DNA of 64,000 nt. Origin: Heyndrickxia shackletonii. Its GTDB lineage: Bacteria; Bacillota; Bacilli; Bacillales; Bacillaceae_C. Positions 1-8,660 of the stretch are shown here, piece after piece. Position 1 is the stretch's first letter. The number at the start of each line of letters is the position of its first letter. A program made the translations under genes and the position numbers. The notes under the pieces are model-generated. The model ran no database searches and was not told where the DNA came from. It worked only from the letters and a program-made list of their open reading frames with translations. The stretch lies in the NCBI RefSeq assembly GCF_001420715.1, contig NZ_LJJC01000004.1, positions 3,489,014 to 3,553,013 on the forward strand. Direction: 5' to 3'.

Positions 1-240
1 AATAGAAACCGCCAAAATCGTAATGACCGGCAAAATCGCAGCCAGCCTGCAACAAATGATTCACCTCAGATGGATGGATGGTTAAACAGTATTCTTAATA
101 ATAAACATTTGAGCAATGTTAATATGGATGAATTAATGACCCATGTAGATCAATTAATTGTTTCTTTAAATGAACTGAAACCTATGTTTAAAAAAGTCGC
201 ACCAATGATTCAAAGTTTTATACAGAAAGAAAAAGAATAA
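1..240 (+). CDS. 3' end of an unrecognised small protein gene
   Basis: An open frame runs from the window edge to a TAA at 238-240. The visible 79 residues begin with an Asn/Arg/Gln-rich low-complexity stretch (repeats of Asn-Arg) and then a predicted helical region ending in Phe-Ile-Gln-Lys-Glu-Lys-Glu. The start lies outside the window. It is convergent with comZ and the two share a terminator. In B. subtilis the gene next to comZ is yjzB, but I do not recognise this sequence as YjzB, so the link is positional only. No function is assigned. Confidence 0.6.
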   Translation, partial: NRNRQNRNDRQNRSQPATNDSPQMDGWLNSILNNKHLSNVNMDELMTHVDQLIVSLNELKPMFKKVAPMIQSFIQKEKE

Positions 241-270
241 AAATCAGCATTCTTTTGCTGATTTTTATCT
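241..270. terminator. Bidirectional intrinsic terminator
   Basis: A 9-bp perfect stem (AAATCAGCA / TGCTGATTT, loop TTCTTT) is followed by a T-rich tract on both strands. It sits between the convergent left-edge gene and comZ, and probably serves both. Confidence 0.75.
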
Positions 271-276
271 TTTTCA

Positions 277-462
277 CTATTCCTCTAATGCATCCTTTTT
301 TCCTAATTCATACGCTTCATTCATGACATTTGTAAATAGTTCCATAAAAGGAGACAACATTTCAAAGGATAATTCAATTCCCGCTTCATCAAGTTTTGCT
401 TTTGCTTCAGGTAAATATTTCATTGCTATTTGCATAAATTCCAATGATTTATCTTGGTTCAT
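277..462 (-). CDS. comZ: ComZ, competence regulator
   Basis: 61 residues beginning Met-Asn-Gln-Asp-Lys-Ser-Leu-Glu-Phe, matching the ComZ family (B. subtilis ComZ is about 63 residues). In B. subtilis ComZ lowers transcription of the comG DNA-uptake operon. An open frame extends upstream to 597, but the start at 462 is chosen because AGGAGG lies 10 nt before it and because it gives the family length. The protein is a small helical acidic polypeptide with a C-terminal Glu-Glu. In B. subtilis comZ is cotranscribed with med; no med-like ORF is present here, and the preceding same-strand gene is the epimerase-like gene at 766-1551. comK lies about 58 kb away in the same window. Confidence 0.85.
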   Translation of the reverse strand: MNQDKSLEFMQIAMKYLPEAKAKLDEAGIELSFEMLSPFMELFTNVMNEAYELGKKDALEE

Positions 463-765
463 CTGAGCTTTTTCCTCCTGCCATATCTTTTGGAAGTTTT
501 CCCTTTTTAATACCCTTTTCAAGCTTTTAACGGCATTTGTTATAAGCTTTATTTTTGTTTGCATTTCATTATAAGCTGACCAAATGAATATGCACACAAT
601 ATTGCTAGTTATTTATGTTGCAACATATTCTCACCATGTCCAAAAAATTAATTTCCTAAATATTATGCCGAAGTAAAAATAAGAAATTTCCACCTACAAA
701 TTCTATCAGAATGAATGGTTAGATTTCCACTTTATTCTACCCTTGAAAGCACAAATTGGGAAGTG

Positions 766-1551
766 TCATTCATAAAATCGTTTAAAACACTCCATTTGCA
801 TGATTAATCCTTCTTGATAGGAACGCTGTTCTTTAACATTTATTATTTGTATATCACTATTATCGATCATTTTTTTTTCATCGGGCATTGAAAAGGATTC
901 ATTTAGAAAAAGGATACAATTCCGCCAAGTATCAGATTGCACATTTCTCAGCAATAAGCTTTGCCCATGTTCAGTTGCTTTCGTATTGCCTACAATTTCT
1001 TTTACAGCATCCTCAATAAAAATAGCATCCCGCTGATCATCTAAATAATCATCTGTCGGTTTCCCTTCAATCAATTGCTGAAATAAATAAGTATTAGGCT
1101 GCCACGGACCATATAAAGTCGGAGCATAATATTCTACCACTTTTTTTATTCTATTGTTTTTTTGAAAAATTGTATGCAATTTTCTTTTATCCATATCTGA
1201 AAATGAATGATAATATTGACTTGGATAAATGATGTGATATTCTGTAATGTTTTCCATTTGAATTAGATTTTCAACAGTATTTAGTAAATCATTCATTTTT
1301 TCAGAAGACCGTAGAAAATCAATAAAAGGGATAAAACAAACTGTCTCAGAATCTATTTCATCCCTTATTTCTTCTATTGATAGTCGCATTAAATTAGCAT
1401 TTCTCCCGATTTCCAACCATTTTTCCAAATGAAATCTTTCTGCCTGCTCTTCATTATCTATCGCAATAACACTGCATCCGCGATTTAATAGTTCCTTACA
1501 AATTTCAAATCCGACAAAATGCATTGCACCACAAACGATTGTACTTTCCAT
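766..1551 (-). CDS. yjaV: NAD-dependent epimerase/dehydratase-like protein (YjaV position)
   Basis: 261 residues of Rossmann-like sequence. The N-terminus carries a degenerate nucleotide-binding turn (Gly-Ala-Met-His-Phe-Val-Gly) followed by a second strand ending in Ile-Asp-Asn, as in NAD-dependent epimerases. Later there is Tyr-Ala-Pro-Thr-Leu-Tyr-Gly-Pro, the usual epimerase strand-6 segment. A clear Tyr-x3-Lys pair in the SDR position is not obvious (Tyr-Pro-Ser-Gln-Tyr-Tyr is present), so catalysis is doubtful. The start at 1551 has AAGGGGGAA upstream; a longer frame begins at 1587. It lies 57 nt after the hydrolase-like gene on the same strand, in the order known for yjaU-yjaV-comZ. Substrate unknown. 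Confidence 0.65.
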   Translation of the reverse strand: MESTIVCGAMHFVGFEICKELLNRGCSVIAIDNEEQAERFHLEKWLEIGRNANLMRLSIEEIRDEIDSETVCFIPFIDFLRSSEKMNDLLNTVENLIQMENITEYHIIYPSQYYHSFSDMDKRKLHTIFQKNNRIKKVVEYYAPTLYGPWQPNTYLFQQLIEGKPTDDYLDDQRDAIFIEDAVKEIVGNTKATEHGQSLLLRNVQSDTWRNCILFLNESFSMPDEKKMIDNSDIQIINVKEQRSYQEGLIMQMECFKRFYE

Positions 1552-1608
1552 CCTGTTCCCCCTTTCATATACATGTATCGTATGCACACATATTTATTTC
1601 ATGAATAT

Positions 1609-2346
1609 TTACAAGTCGTTTTCTTGTTCTTTTAGAAAAGAAATCAATTTATTCGTCATATTCATTTGCTGATCAGATAAAACAAAATGGAATGTTGATG
1701 GAGAATGATTCCTATTTCGTTGCTCCATTATTTCCTTTAATCGTTCTGTTTGACTTTTATAGCTGTTATTATCAATCCTTTGAAAAATACACAAGCCTTT
1801 CTTCATTTCGACTAGATTAGTTGTAATATCTTCTTGCCACTCTTCCGGATTTCCTTCTCCTTGTTGTTGAAAGGCAAATTGTACTTCTCTGAGCAACTTT
1901 TTATAAAAAAACTTTCGTCTTTGCTCTTGATTCATATGCGCTTCTAATGATACACAAGGAGAGATTAATACAAGGGACCTTATATTCTCCTTTAAAAACG
2001 GAATTAGCTTAATTGCCGCCAATGCTCCCATTCCCTCCCCTAAAACATGAATCTTATTATTTAATATTTCTTGACGAATTATATATTGATATAATCGAAA
2101 AGCATGTTTTACTGCAATATCATTTCCCCAATTACGTCCAAAAAGATTGGAATAGTAAACCAAATATCCTTCGTTTGTAAATGCACTTATCATCATTTCC
2201 CTGCCTTTGTTTTCTAACCAAAAACTTGTTTCATCATTCACATAATGCTGAGTGTCACCAATAATGAAAATAGCAAAACCATTTGGTTTTTCGGGATAGT
2301 GAATCATACACCACTCTTGTTCGAATTGAAATGTTTCATTAAACAT
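1609..2346 (-). CDS. yjaU: Alpha/beta-hydrolase-fold protein with altered nucleophile elbow (YjaU position)
   Basis: 245 residues with an alpha/beta-hydrolase layout. The expected Gly-x-Ser-x-Gly elbow reads Gly-Glu-Gly-Met-Gly-Ala near residue 103, so the catalytic serine is replaced by glycine. The following segment (Ser-Leu-Val-Leu-Ile-Ser-Pro-Cys) is the usual strand 6. No convincing Asp/His pair was found, so the protein is probably not a hydrolase. The start at 2346 has AAGGAGAAA upstream. Gene order with yjzD and the yjaV/comZ genes matches B. subtilis yjaU, which is the main reason for the symbol. Confidence 0.65.
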   Translation of the reverse strand: MFNETFQFEQEWCMIHYPEKPNGFAIFIIGDTQHYVNDETSFWLENKGREMMISAFTNEGYLVYYSNLFGRNWGNDIAVKHAFRLYQYIIRQEILNNKIHVLGEGMGALAAIKLIPFLKENIRSLVLISPCVSLEAHMNQEQRRKFFYKKLLREVQFAFQQQGEGNPEEWQEDITTNLVEMKKGLCIFQRIDNNSYKSQTERLKEIMEQRNRNHSPSTFHFVLSDQQMNMTNKLISFLKEQENDL

Positions 2347-2447
2347 AAAGATTTCTCCTTAAAAGTAAATACAAAACATTGCCTCTTTTCCTCTAAGGCA
2401 TTTGTCATATTTCAATACAATGTATTCCCAGCGTTAAAAAAATGTAA

Positions 2448-2478
2448 GGAGAAAAGCCCAATTATTCCATAATTGGGC
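2448..2478 (-). terminator. Possible minus-strand terminator or leader hairpin
   Basis: A perfect 10-bp stem (GCCCAATTAT / ATAATTGGGC, loop TCC) is followed on the minus strand by TTTTCTCC. It lies upstream of yjaU, so it would stop read-through coming from clpB or act in a leader. Confidence 0.45.
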
Positions 2479-2496
2479 AGAAAATAAGAAAAGAAA

Positions 2497-2542
2497 AGCG
2501 CCTTGCTCATCCTCTGGAAGATAGCCTATGGTGTTAGACAAA
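2497..2542 (+). repeat. Short decayed copy of the dispersed repeat family
   Basis: GCGCCTTGCTCAT is shared with the full copy at 54935-55086. It is followed after a gap by a degenerate form of the family's 3' end (GATAGCCTATGGTGTTAGACAA). The middle of the element is missing. It lies between yjaU and yjzD. Confidence 0.5.
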
Positions 2543-2583
2543 GGGCAACTCATGAAATATTAAGCTTAAAACTTCCTAGAATT

Positions 2584-2612
2584 TTCACTTTCTAAATGTG
2601 AGAAGCTATGAT
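2584..2612 (+). promoter_or_regulatory. Candidate sigma-A promoter for yjzD
   Basis: TTCACT and TATGAT are separated by 17 bp, about 65 bp upstream of the yjzD start. Each box deviates from consensus, so this is tentative. Confidence 0.4.
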
Positions 2613-2676
2613 AAGATGTAAGCGGATAATAATATTTTTCATATACATAAATTTCAGCAGATTTGAGGTGTTATAG

Positions 2677-2859
2677 ATGAAATATTTTTGGACTTTGTTC
2701 TGGACATTTCTACTTGTACAAATGTTAGGATATGTAGGAAGTGCAATGACTGATACTCAATATTCTATTGGTACTATGTCGATTTTAAGCGTAGTCGTAA
2801 CAGTTATGATTTTTATCCTGTCATCTGTTATTCCTAATTCACCTGCTACAGAAGAGTAA
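2677..2859 (+). CDS. yjzD: YjzD, DUF2929 small membrane protein
   Basis: 60 residues with two hydrophobic segments (about 6-22 and 33-53) joined by a short polar loop, the typical YjzD/DUF2929 form. The C-terminus is short and acidic. The start has GAGGTG about 9 nt upstream. It is the only plus-strand gene in this block and is convergent with clpB, sharing a terminator. Its B. subtilis counterpart lies in the same place beside yjzC. Cellular role unknown; a two-helix membrane protein is the only supported statement. Confidence 0.8.
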   Translation: MKYFWTLFWTFLLVQMLGYVGSAMTDTQYSIGTMSILSVVVTVMIFILSSVIPNSPATEE

Positions 2860-2860
2860 A

Positions 2861-2892
2861 AAACAACCTCGCAATCGCGAGGTTATTTTTTT
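2861..2892. terminator. Bidirectional terminator of yjzD and clpB
   Basis: Stem AACCTCGC / GCGAGGTT with loop AATC. There are T-runs on both strands (ATTTTTTT on plus, GTTTTTTA on minus). The clpB stop codon lies inside the stem. Confidence 0.85.
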
Positions 2893-5483
2893 ATGAAAAC
2901 CTTTATTTGATTATTATTTAATCCTATCTCAATTGTATTGTGGGGATGAACATGACCTGCAATAATTTCCCTAGCTAATTTTGTTTCGATTTGTTGTTGA
3001 ATGAATCGTTTTAATGGACGGGCACCATAGACTGGATCATATGCAGAAGTTGCGATCCAGCCTTTTGCTTCATCTGTCATTTCAAGATTTATATATTGAT
3101 CGCTCAATCTCTTTTGAAGTTCATCGATTAGCTTCGAAACTATTCCTTTAATATCTTTCATGTTCAATGGCTTAAATAATATAATATCATCGATTCTATT
3201 TAAGAACTCAGGTCGAAAGGATGCACGAAGTTGTTTTAATACCTTTTCTTTCGTTCCCTCATCAATTTCATTTTCGTTATTTTCTCTTTCCAACAGGAAG
3301 GCGGATCCGATGTTGGATGTCATAATGATTACGGTATTTTTAAAATCGACCGTTCTTCCTTGAGAATCGGTAATTCGCCCATCATCTAATGCCTGCAATA
3401 AAATATTAAATACTTCCGGATGTGCCTTCTCAATTTCATCCATCAAAATAACGGAATAAGGTTTCCTTCTAACTGCCTCCGTTAATTGGCCGCCTTCCTC
3501 ATAACCTACATATCCTGGAGGCGCCCCAATTAGTCTGGATACAGCATGCTTCTCCATATATTCCGACATATCGATTCGAATCATTTGCTCTTCGCTATCA
3601 AATAGCACTTGTGCCAATGCTTTTGCCAACTCTGTTTTTCCAACACCCGTAGGTCCGAGGAAAATAAAGGAACCTATTGGCCGATTTGGATCTTTAATCC
3701 CAGCTCTAGCTCTCAACACTGCATCGCTCACAGCACGAACTGCCTCATCCTGTCCAATGACTCGCTCATGTAAGATACTTTCTAGTTTCAAAAGTTTCTC
3801 TCTTTCCCCTTCCACTAATTTGGAAACCGGTATTCCCGTCCACCTGGCAACGATGTCAGCAATTTCTTCTTCCGTGACTTCCTCACGTAAAAGCTTATTT
3901 TCTCCTTTATGCTCTGCAAGTGTACCCTCTAACTCCTTCAGTTCTTTCTCTACTGCTGGTATTTTCCCATGACGTAATTCAGCCGCTTTATTTAAATCGT
4001 AATCGTTCTCTGCTTCCTCCAGTTGTCTCCTCAGTTTTTCAAGCTGTTCGCGTTTTTCCTGAATTGTTGACAATTCAGTTTTTTCAGCTTGCCATTTCGC
4101 TTTCATCGCATCCGCTTTTTCTTTGAAATCCGCCAATTCTTTTTGCAAAATTGCTAAACGTTCCTTACTCGCTTCATCAGATTCCTTCTTCAGTGCAGCT
4201 TCTTCAATTTCCAACTGCATCACACGTCTTGTTACCTCATCTAATTCGCTAGGCATTGAGTCTATTTCTACCCGTATCGTTGCGCATGCCTCGTCAACAA
4301 GATCAATCGCTTTATCTGGCAAAAAGCGATCGGTGATATAGCGATTGGATAATGTTGCTGCCGCAACTAAAGCACGATCATGAATATTTACACCGTGATG
4401 AATTTCGAACCGTTCCTTAAGCCCGCGTAAAATAGAAACAGTATCTTCCACCGTTGGCTCCTGTACCAGTACTTGTTGAAATCTTCTTTCCAAGGCCGGG
4501 TCTTTTTCAATATACTTGCGATATTCATCTAGGGTCGTCGCACCAATACAATGAAGTTCTCCCCTTGCAAGCATCGGTTTCAACATATTCCCTGCGTCCA
4601 TCGCACCTTCCGTTTTACCAGCTCCAACAATGGTATGTAATTCATCAATGAATAAAAGAATACGGCCTTCACTCTTTTTTATTTCCTGAAGAACTGCTTT
4701 CAGTCTCTCCTCAAATTCACCTCGGAATTTAGCTCCAGCAATTAAAGATCCCATATCTAAGGCAAAAATCGATTTATCCTTTAACCCTTCCGGTACATCC
4801 TTTCTAACAATACGTTGGGCTAAACCTTCAACAATCGCAGTTTTTCCGACACCAGGCTCGCCAATTAAAACAGGATTATTTTTCGTTTTCCTTGATAAGA
4901 TTCGGATTACATTGCGTATTTCACTATCTCTTCCTATTACAGGGTCAATTTTTCCCTCTTTAACAGCAGCTACTAAGTCTCGTCCATATTTTTTCAAAAC
5001 ATCATACGAGCTTTCCGGATTTTGTGATGTCACCTTTTGATTCCCCCTTATTTGCATGATTTCCGAAAGTAATTTATCTCTCGTTATTTGTTTTTTTATT
5101 AAAAAACTGGATATCTCATTATGTTGTTGGTTCGTTAATCCAAGAATTAAATGTTCTACGGAAAGATACTCATCCTCTAATTGTTTTGCTTCCTTTTCGG
5201 CATCTAAAAATAGCTTTTGTAAATTGGATGATAGATATTGCCCTCCGGTACTAGTGCCGGATACTTTTGGTTTTTTCTTTATTATCTCATCTATTAAGGC
5301 TTCCAAATCCTGTTTGGCGATGCCTGCTCTTTCATAAATACTAACCAACAAGCTATCCGTTTTTTCCGCGAGTGCTTTCCATAAATGGACGATATCTACC
5401 TCCGGATTCTGCAGATTATTTGTAATTTGTTGGGCTTCCGCCAAGCCTTCCTGTACGGAAAATGTCATTTTATTTATATCCAC
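2883..5483 (-). CDS. clpB: ClpB, ATP-dependent protein disaggregase
   Basis: 866 residues, the full length for ClpB. The order is: N-terminal Clp repeat domain (about 1-145), first AAA+ module with Walker A GEPGVGKT near 208-215 and Walker B LLFIDELH, a coiled-coil middle domain (about 410-530) rich in Glu/Lys/Leu, and a second AAA+ module with GPTGVGKTE near 606 and [11 protein letters not shown]. ClpB works with DnaK/DnaJ/GrpE in the cytosol to dissolve aggregates. The middle domain and the absence of a ClpP-binding Ile/Leu-Gly-Phe loop separate it from ClpC. The start is GTG at 5483 with GGGGTGATG upstream; the product then opens Met-Asp-Ile-Asn-Lys-Met as in other ClpBs. I found no clear CtsR or CIRCE operator upstream. 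B. subtilis lacks clpB, but many other Bacillaceae carry it. Confidence 0.97.
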   Translation of the reverse strand: MDINKMTFSVQEGLAEAQQITNNLQNPEVDIVHLWKALAEKTDSLLVSIYERAGIAKQDLEALIDEIIKKKPKVSGTSTGGQYLSSNLQKLFLDAEKEAKQLEDEYLSVEHLILGLTNQQHNEISSFLIKKQITRDKLLSEIMQIRGNQKVTSQNPESSYDVLKKYGRDLVAAVKEGKIDPVIGRDSEIRNVIRILSRKTKNNPVLIGEPGVGKTAIVEGLAQRIVRKDVPEGLKDKSIFALDMGSLIAGAKFRGEFEERLKAVLQEIKKSEGRILLFIDELHTIVGAGKTEGAMDAGNMLKPMLARGELHCIGATTLDEYRKYIEKDPALERRFQQVLVQEPTVEDTVSILRGLKERFEIHHGVNIHDRALVAAATLSNRYITDRFLPDKAIDLVDEACATIRVEIDSMPSELDEVTRRVMQLEIEEAALKKESDEASKERLAILQKELADFKEKADAMKAKWQAEKTELSTIQEKREQLEKLRRQLEEAENDYDLNKAAELRHGKIPAVEKELKELEGTLAEHKGENKLLREEVTEEEIADIVARWTGIPVSKLVEGEREKLLKLESILHERVIGQDEAVRAVSDAVLRARAGIKDPNRPIGSFIFLGPTGVGKTELAKALAQVLFDSEEQMIRIDMSEYMEKHAVSRLIGAPPGYVGYEEGGQLTEAVRRKPYSVILMDEIEKAHPEVFNILLQALDDGRITDSQGRTVDFKNTVIIMTSNIGSAFLLERENNENEIDEGTKEKVLKQLRASFRPEFLNRIDDIILFKPLNMKDIKGIVSKLIDELQKRLSDQYINLEMTDEAKGWIATSAYDPVYGARPLKRFIQQQIETKLAREIIAGHVHPHNTIEIGLNNNQIKVFIKK

Positions 5484-5653
5484 TTTTTCATCACCCCAAG
5501 TGTGAATAATGTTAAGTTTATTTTATGCTATATATTACCAAAGAGCAAAATTGTAGGTTGCTTATGTGTTTTACATATGGATTATCAATAATGTTTCAAT
5601 AACCTCACAAATTGTTTCCGGAAAATTATTCGTTTATTATGTGAAATATAATT

Positions 5654-5716
5654 AATTCAGGCACTTCCTGGAATAATTCAAGCACTTCTCCGAATAATTC
5701 AAGCACTACTCAAAAT
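5654..5716. repeat. Three tandem 21-bp repeats upstream of clpB
   Basis: Three consecutive 21-bp units start at 5654, 5675 and 5696, with consensus AATTCAAGCACTTCTCCGAAT. The third unit is the most diverged. They lie between the clpB start and yjzC, 170-230 bp upstream of clpB. Function unknown. Confidence 0.75.
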
Positions 5717-5740
5717 AATACAGTCAAACACATCAGTCCA

Positions 5741-5770
5741 TACAAAAAGCCATCCAAATCAGGATGGCTT
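5741..5770 (-). terminator. Terminator of yjzC
   Basis: Stem AAGCCATCC / GGATGGCTT with a 6-nt loop. A T-run (CTTTTTG) follows on the minus strand. The stop codon of yjzC lies at the edge of the stem. Confidence 0.8.
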
Positions 5771-5948
5771 AAGGTTTGCGCTTATATGTCCAATGACGCT
5801 CATCATTTGAGGTTTCCGGGAAATGATCTCCCGCTTTTAGTCTGATACTTTTCGGATTAATCACCATACTGCCATTTTCTCCAACTTCCACATACACTCC
5901 GTTATTAGGAGCTTTATCTCCGGAATGAAATCGGCGTCGTTGTCCCAT
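5769..5948 (-). CDS. yjzC: YjzC family protein
   Basis: 59 residues opening Met-Gly-Gln-Arg-Arg-Arg-Phe and carrying the family core Lys-Ala-Pro-Asn-Asn-Gly and Pro-Glu-Thr-Ser-Asn-Asp. This matches YjzC in length and sequence pattern. The frame is open further upstream to 6026, but the start at 5948 has AAGGAGGG 9 nt before it and restores the family length. It is a small basic soluble protein of unknown function. In B. subtilis yjzC sits next to yjzD; here clpB lies between them. Confidence 0.85.
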   Translation of the reverse strand: MGQRRRFHSGDKAPNNGVYVEVGENGSMVINPKSIRLKAGDHFPETSNDERHWTYKRKP

Positions 5949-6179
5949 ACGGTTTTCCCTCCTTAAAGTAGCGTCAATACTATTTTGCATCATTTCAGAA
6001 GGGACATAAGCGTATGTTTTTTCCATTTTAGCTTATGCAGTTTTTTTCATTGTTTTTGCCTTCTTCATTTGTAATAAATCCTAAACCGAATTGATTACAA
6101 GGCATCGTTTTGAATAAATTTTATTTATTTTTAACCCAAAAAAGGCTGTTATTTTAAGTTTTCAAATTAAGAAAAGGGC

Positions 6180-6488
6180 TTAGCTAATGCCTAAAGCGAT
6201 TTTTGCATAACGAGACAAGCGGTCTTTTGACCATGGCGGATTCCAGACAATGTTCACTTCTGTTTCCTTCACTTCAGGTAAATCCCGCAGTGCCGTTTGA
6301 ACCTGGTCAACTATAACACCAGCTAGCGGGCATCCCATTGCAGTTAATGTCATAGTAACTGTACATTTCCCAGAATCATCTAAATCTAAATCATATACAA
6401 GCCCAAGATTGACAATATCTATTCCAAGCTCGGGGTCAATTACTTGTTCTAAAGCACCAAGAATACTTTCTCTTAGTTCCTCATCCAT
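6180..6488 (-). CDS. yitW: YitW, MIP18/DUF59 Fe-S cluster assembly factor
   Basis: 102 residues covering one complete DUF59 (MIP18) domain: Ile-Asp-Pro-Glu-Leu-Gly near residue 17, Thr-Ala-Met-Gly-Cys-Pro-Leu with the conserved reactive cysteine near residue 53, and the C-terminal Trp-Asn-Pro-Pro-Trp motif. Members help insert or mature Fe-S clusters in target proteins in the cytosol. GGAGTGAA precedes the start. The length and the neighbour yitV match B. subtilis yitW. The 70-bp gap to yitV allows cotranscription in reverse order (yitV then the region upstream is divergent), but no promoter was resolved. Confidence 0.88.
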   Translation of the reverse strand: MDEELRESILGALEQVIDPELGIDIVNLGLVYDLDLDDSGKCTVTMTLTAMGCPLAGVIVDQVQTALRDLPEVKETEVNIVWNPPWSKDRLSRYAKIALGIS

Positions 6489-6558
6489 TCTAATTCACTC
6501 CTTCATATCTTTAATCATATCATAGCAAACTTGACGTAAAAAAAGAAATTAAACATCT

Positions 6559-7326
6559 TTAAAGCCATCTTTCAAACCAATCCACTGTTTTCAACAAGCC
6601 ATTTCTAGAAACCTTATGCCCTGAATTCTTATCTGTTATGAACTCTAATCGTTCTGGAGCTTCAGCATACAAATATTGAATCCTTTTATAAAAATCATAT
6701 GTAGGCTGGTAAGGAACCATGTTATCTTTTACACCATGCCAGAATAAAATAGGACGCATCTTAATTAATTCTAAATGTTTACTTAAATCATATTCCTCCA
6801 AAGCGGATATTTGGTCCTGCAATTCCTTATCGGTCAGTGGAATTTTGATGCCGTTATTCTTTAATTTTTGAATTTGTTCAAGAGCAAATGCCTCGTAATT
6901 TGGACTTCCCATTAAAATAACTGCCGCTTTAATCCAATCGTATTTTGTTAAGGCACCAGATGTAATAATCCCGCCCATGGACGTTCCAACTAGTCCAATT
7001 CTATCTGGGTCTGTATTACCGCTTTTCACATAATAATTCTTAATTACATTAATTTCATGGATTGTTTTTAAAATAATCTCCCAAAATTTAAACAACACTT
7101 CCATTTGAGACGATTCTGTCTGTCTTTCACCGTGAAACAAAATTTCAGGTAAAACTACTCTAAAACCTTTTTCAGCTAATAAATAGGCGTAATGAAGATT
7201 ATGCTCTTTTGCTGATTCAAACCCATGAATAAAAATTACAAGAGGGGCTTTTTCTTTAAAAACCTGATCCTTCCCAACATGTAAAACTGGTATATCTTCT
7301 ATCATTTCTTTTTGTATTTGAATCAC
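6559..7326 (-). CDS. yitV: YitV, alpha/beta hydrolase (esterase type)
   Basis: 255 residues with a complete alpha/beta-hydrolase triad: Gly-Thr-Ser-Met-Gly-Gly (nucleophile), His-Gly-Val-Lys-Asp (acid) and Ser-Gly-His (base). The N-terminal oxyanion segment is His-Gly-Phe-Glu-Ser. It resembles dienelactone-hydrolase-like esterases, and the substrate is unknown. The start is taken at GTG 7326 because GAAGGAG lies 8 nt upstream and the length then equals that of B. subtilis YitV; an in-frame ATG at 7347 has no such site. No signal peptide, so cytosolic. Divergent from yitU. Confidence 0.85.
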   Translation of the reverse strand: MIQIQKEMIEDIPVLHVGKDQVFKEKAPLVIFIHGFESAKEHNLHYAYLLAEKGFRVVLPEILFHGERQTESSQMEVLFKFWEIILKTIHEINVIKNYYVKSGNTDPDRIGLVGTSMGGIITSGALTKYDWIKAAVILMGSPNYEAFALEQIQKLKNNGIKIPLTDKELQDQISALEEYDLSKHLELIKMRPILFWHGVKDNMVPYQPTYDFYKRIQYLYAEAPERLEFITDKNSGHKVSRNGLLKTVDWFERWL

Positions 7327-7585
7327 AGTGATGGCTCCTTCTGACACATATTCCTTCTAATTATTACTATTATTTAGTATATTGAAACTACAAACATTTT
7401 TTTAATATTTCGATTGGCTAAATTGTATATTTAGTTTAGGGCATCTTTTCTTAAAAAGGCATTCACTTATAAAAAATGAGTTTCATTCTACACATGCAGC
7501 ACTAAGAAAAGAGCCTTTCCCAAAGACAGTTTATCAAATTTACTTGGATTTTCCCAAAGATAAGAATCAGCAAAGGAGAAATCAA

Positions 7586-8401
7586 ATGTCACAACGACCG
7601 CACTTAATTGCTTTAGATTTGGATGGCACCCTTCTTACAGATGACAAAAACATTTCGGAAAGAAATGCCCGCACTATAAATAAGCTTCAGGAGCAAGGCC
7701 ATATTGTCATGATTTCAACCGGGAGACCATTTAGATCCAGTAAAAGATATTATCAGGAACTAAACTTGAAATCCCCTATCGTCAATTTTAATGGCGCATT
7801 TGTTCATCATCCATTAGAAGCAGATTGGGGCATGTACCATCAACCTATTGGTATTGATATTGCAAAAGATATCGTCGACACTTGTCATCAATATAATATC
7901 CATAATATTATTGCGGAAGTACTGGACCATGTCTATTTGCACTATCATGATGAAAAGTTATTGGAAATATTCCATTATGAAAGTCCAAAAGTTACAACAG
8001 GAAATTTACTTTCCTTCCTACAGGATAATCCAACTTCATTATTAATCCATGCTGAAGAAAAAGATGTACCAAAAATTCGCGCGACTCTGTCAGATGTTCA
8101 TGCTGAAGTGATTGACCATAGACGTTGGGGCGCACCTTGGCATATTATTGAAATTGTTAAATACGGATTGAGTAAAGCAAATGGCATTGAAAGAGTTGCC
8201 AATTATTACAACATCCCTAAGGAGAATATTATTGCTTTTGGTGACGAGGACAATGATTTTGAAATGATTGAATATGCGGGAATTGGCGTCGCAATGGGCA
8301 ATGCCATTAAGCCGCTTAAGGATTTAGCAAATCATGTTACTGCAAGCAATATGGAAGACGGAGTTTCTGTATTTTTGGAAGAATTTTTCAAGCTTAAATA
8401 A
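7586..8401 (+). CDS. yitU: YitU, Cof-type HAD phosphatase
   Basis: 271 residues with the HAD signature Asp-Leu-Asp-Gly-Thr-Leu-Leu near the N-terminus (nucleophile and acid Asp), Ser-Thr-Gly-Arg (motif II), a lysine in Tyr-Gly-Leu-Ser-Lys (motif III) and Gly-Asp-Glu-Asp-Asn-Asp (motif IV). The large cap insert between motifs II and III marks the Cof/IIB class, which acts on sugar phosphates, FMN precursors and similar small phosphates. The start at 7586 has AAAGGAG upstream; the frame opens 14 codons earlier without such a site. Gene order matches B. subtilis yitU. Confidence 0.88.
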   Translation: MSQRPHLIALDLDGTLLTDDKNISERNARTINKLQEQGHIVMISTGRPFRSSKRYYQELNLKSPIVNFNGAFVHHPLEADWGMYHQPIGIDIAKDIVDTCHQYNIHNIIAEVLDHVYLHYHDEKLLEIFHYESPKVTTGNLLSFLQDNPTSLLIHAEEKDVPKIRATLSDVHAEVIDHRRWGAPWHIIEIVKYGLSKANGIERVANYYNIPKENIIAFGDEDNDFEMIEYAGIGVAMGNAIKPLKDLANHVTASNMEDGVSVFLEEFFKLK

Positions 8402-8504
8402 CAATCATTCCATTTTTTTACCTGATTTGAATGCGGTGTGAAATCCATACTATTTAAAGAACGGATCTTTATTCGTTTAATTCTAGCGAAGGACGGTGTT
8501 TCGT

Positions 8505-8660
8505 TTGGGTAAAAGAAACAAATCGAAACGTTTTGTTCAGCAAGGAAAAGATGCAGTATCCAAGCATGATGAGCGCTTTCCATACCGATCCACATATGCT
8601 GAAGCAGAAGAACGTCAGCTAGAGTTCATGAAGGAATCTTCATTAGGAGGAGTCGAATAA
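8505..8660 (+). CDS. Small basic protein, unrecognised (51 aa)
   Basis: A TTG-initiated 51-residue frame preceded by AAGGACGG. The product starts Met-Gly-Lys-Arg-Asn-Lys-Ser-Lys-Arg, is strongly basic at the N-terminus, and turns acidic at the C-terminus (Ala-Glu-Ala-Glu-Glu-Arg). Its stop overlaps the start of the next gene as TAATG, so the two are translationally coupled, which is the main support that it is real. Its size and composition resemble small spore or stress proteins of Bacillus, but I cannot place it in a family. Confidence 0.6.
   Translation: MGKRNKSKRFVQQGKDAVSKHDERFPYRSTYAEAEERQLEFMKESSLGGVE

Noticed and set aside
2245-2472. A 75-codon plus-strand frame over the yjaU start
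   Set aside because: Antisense to yjaU and ending in a hairpin; no family resemblance.
5484-5653. CtsR or CIRCE operator in front of clpB
   Set aside because: Neither the CtsR heptad repeat nor the CIRCE inverted repeat was found by eye.
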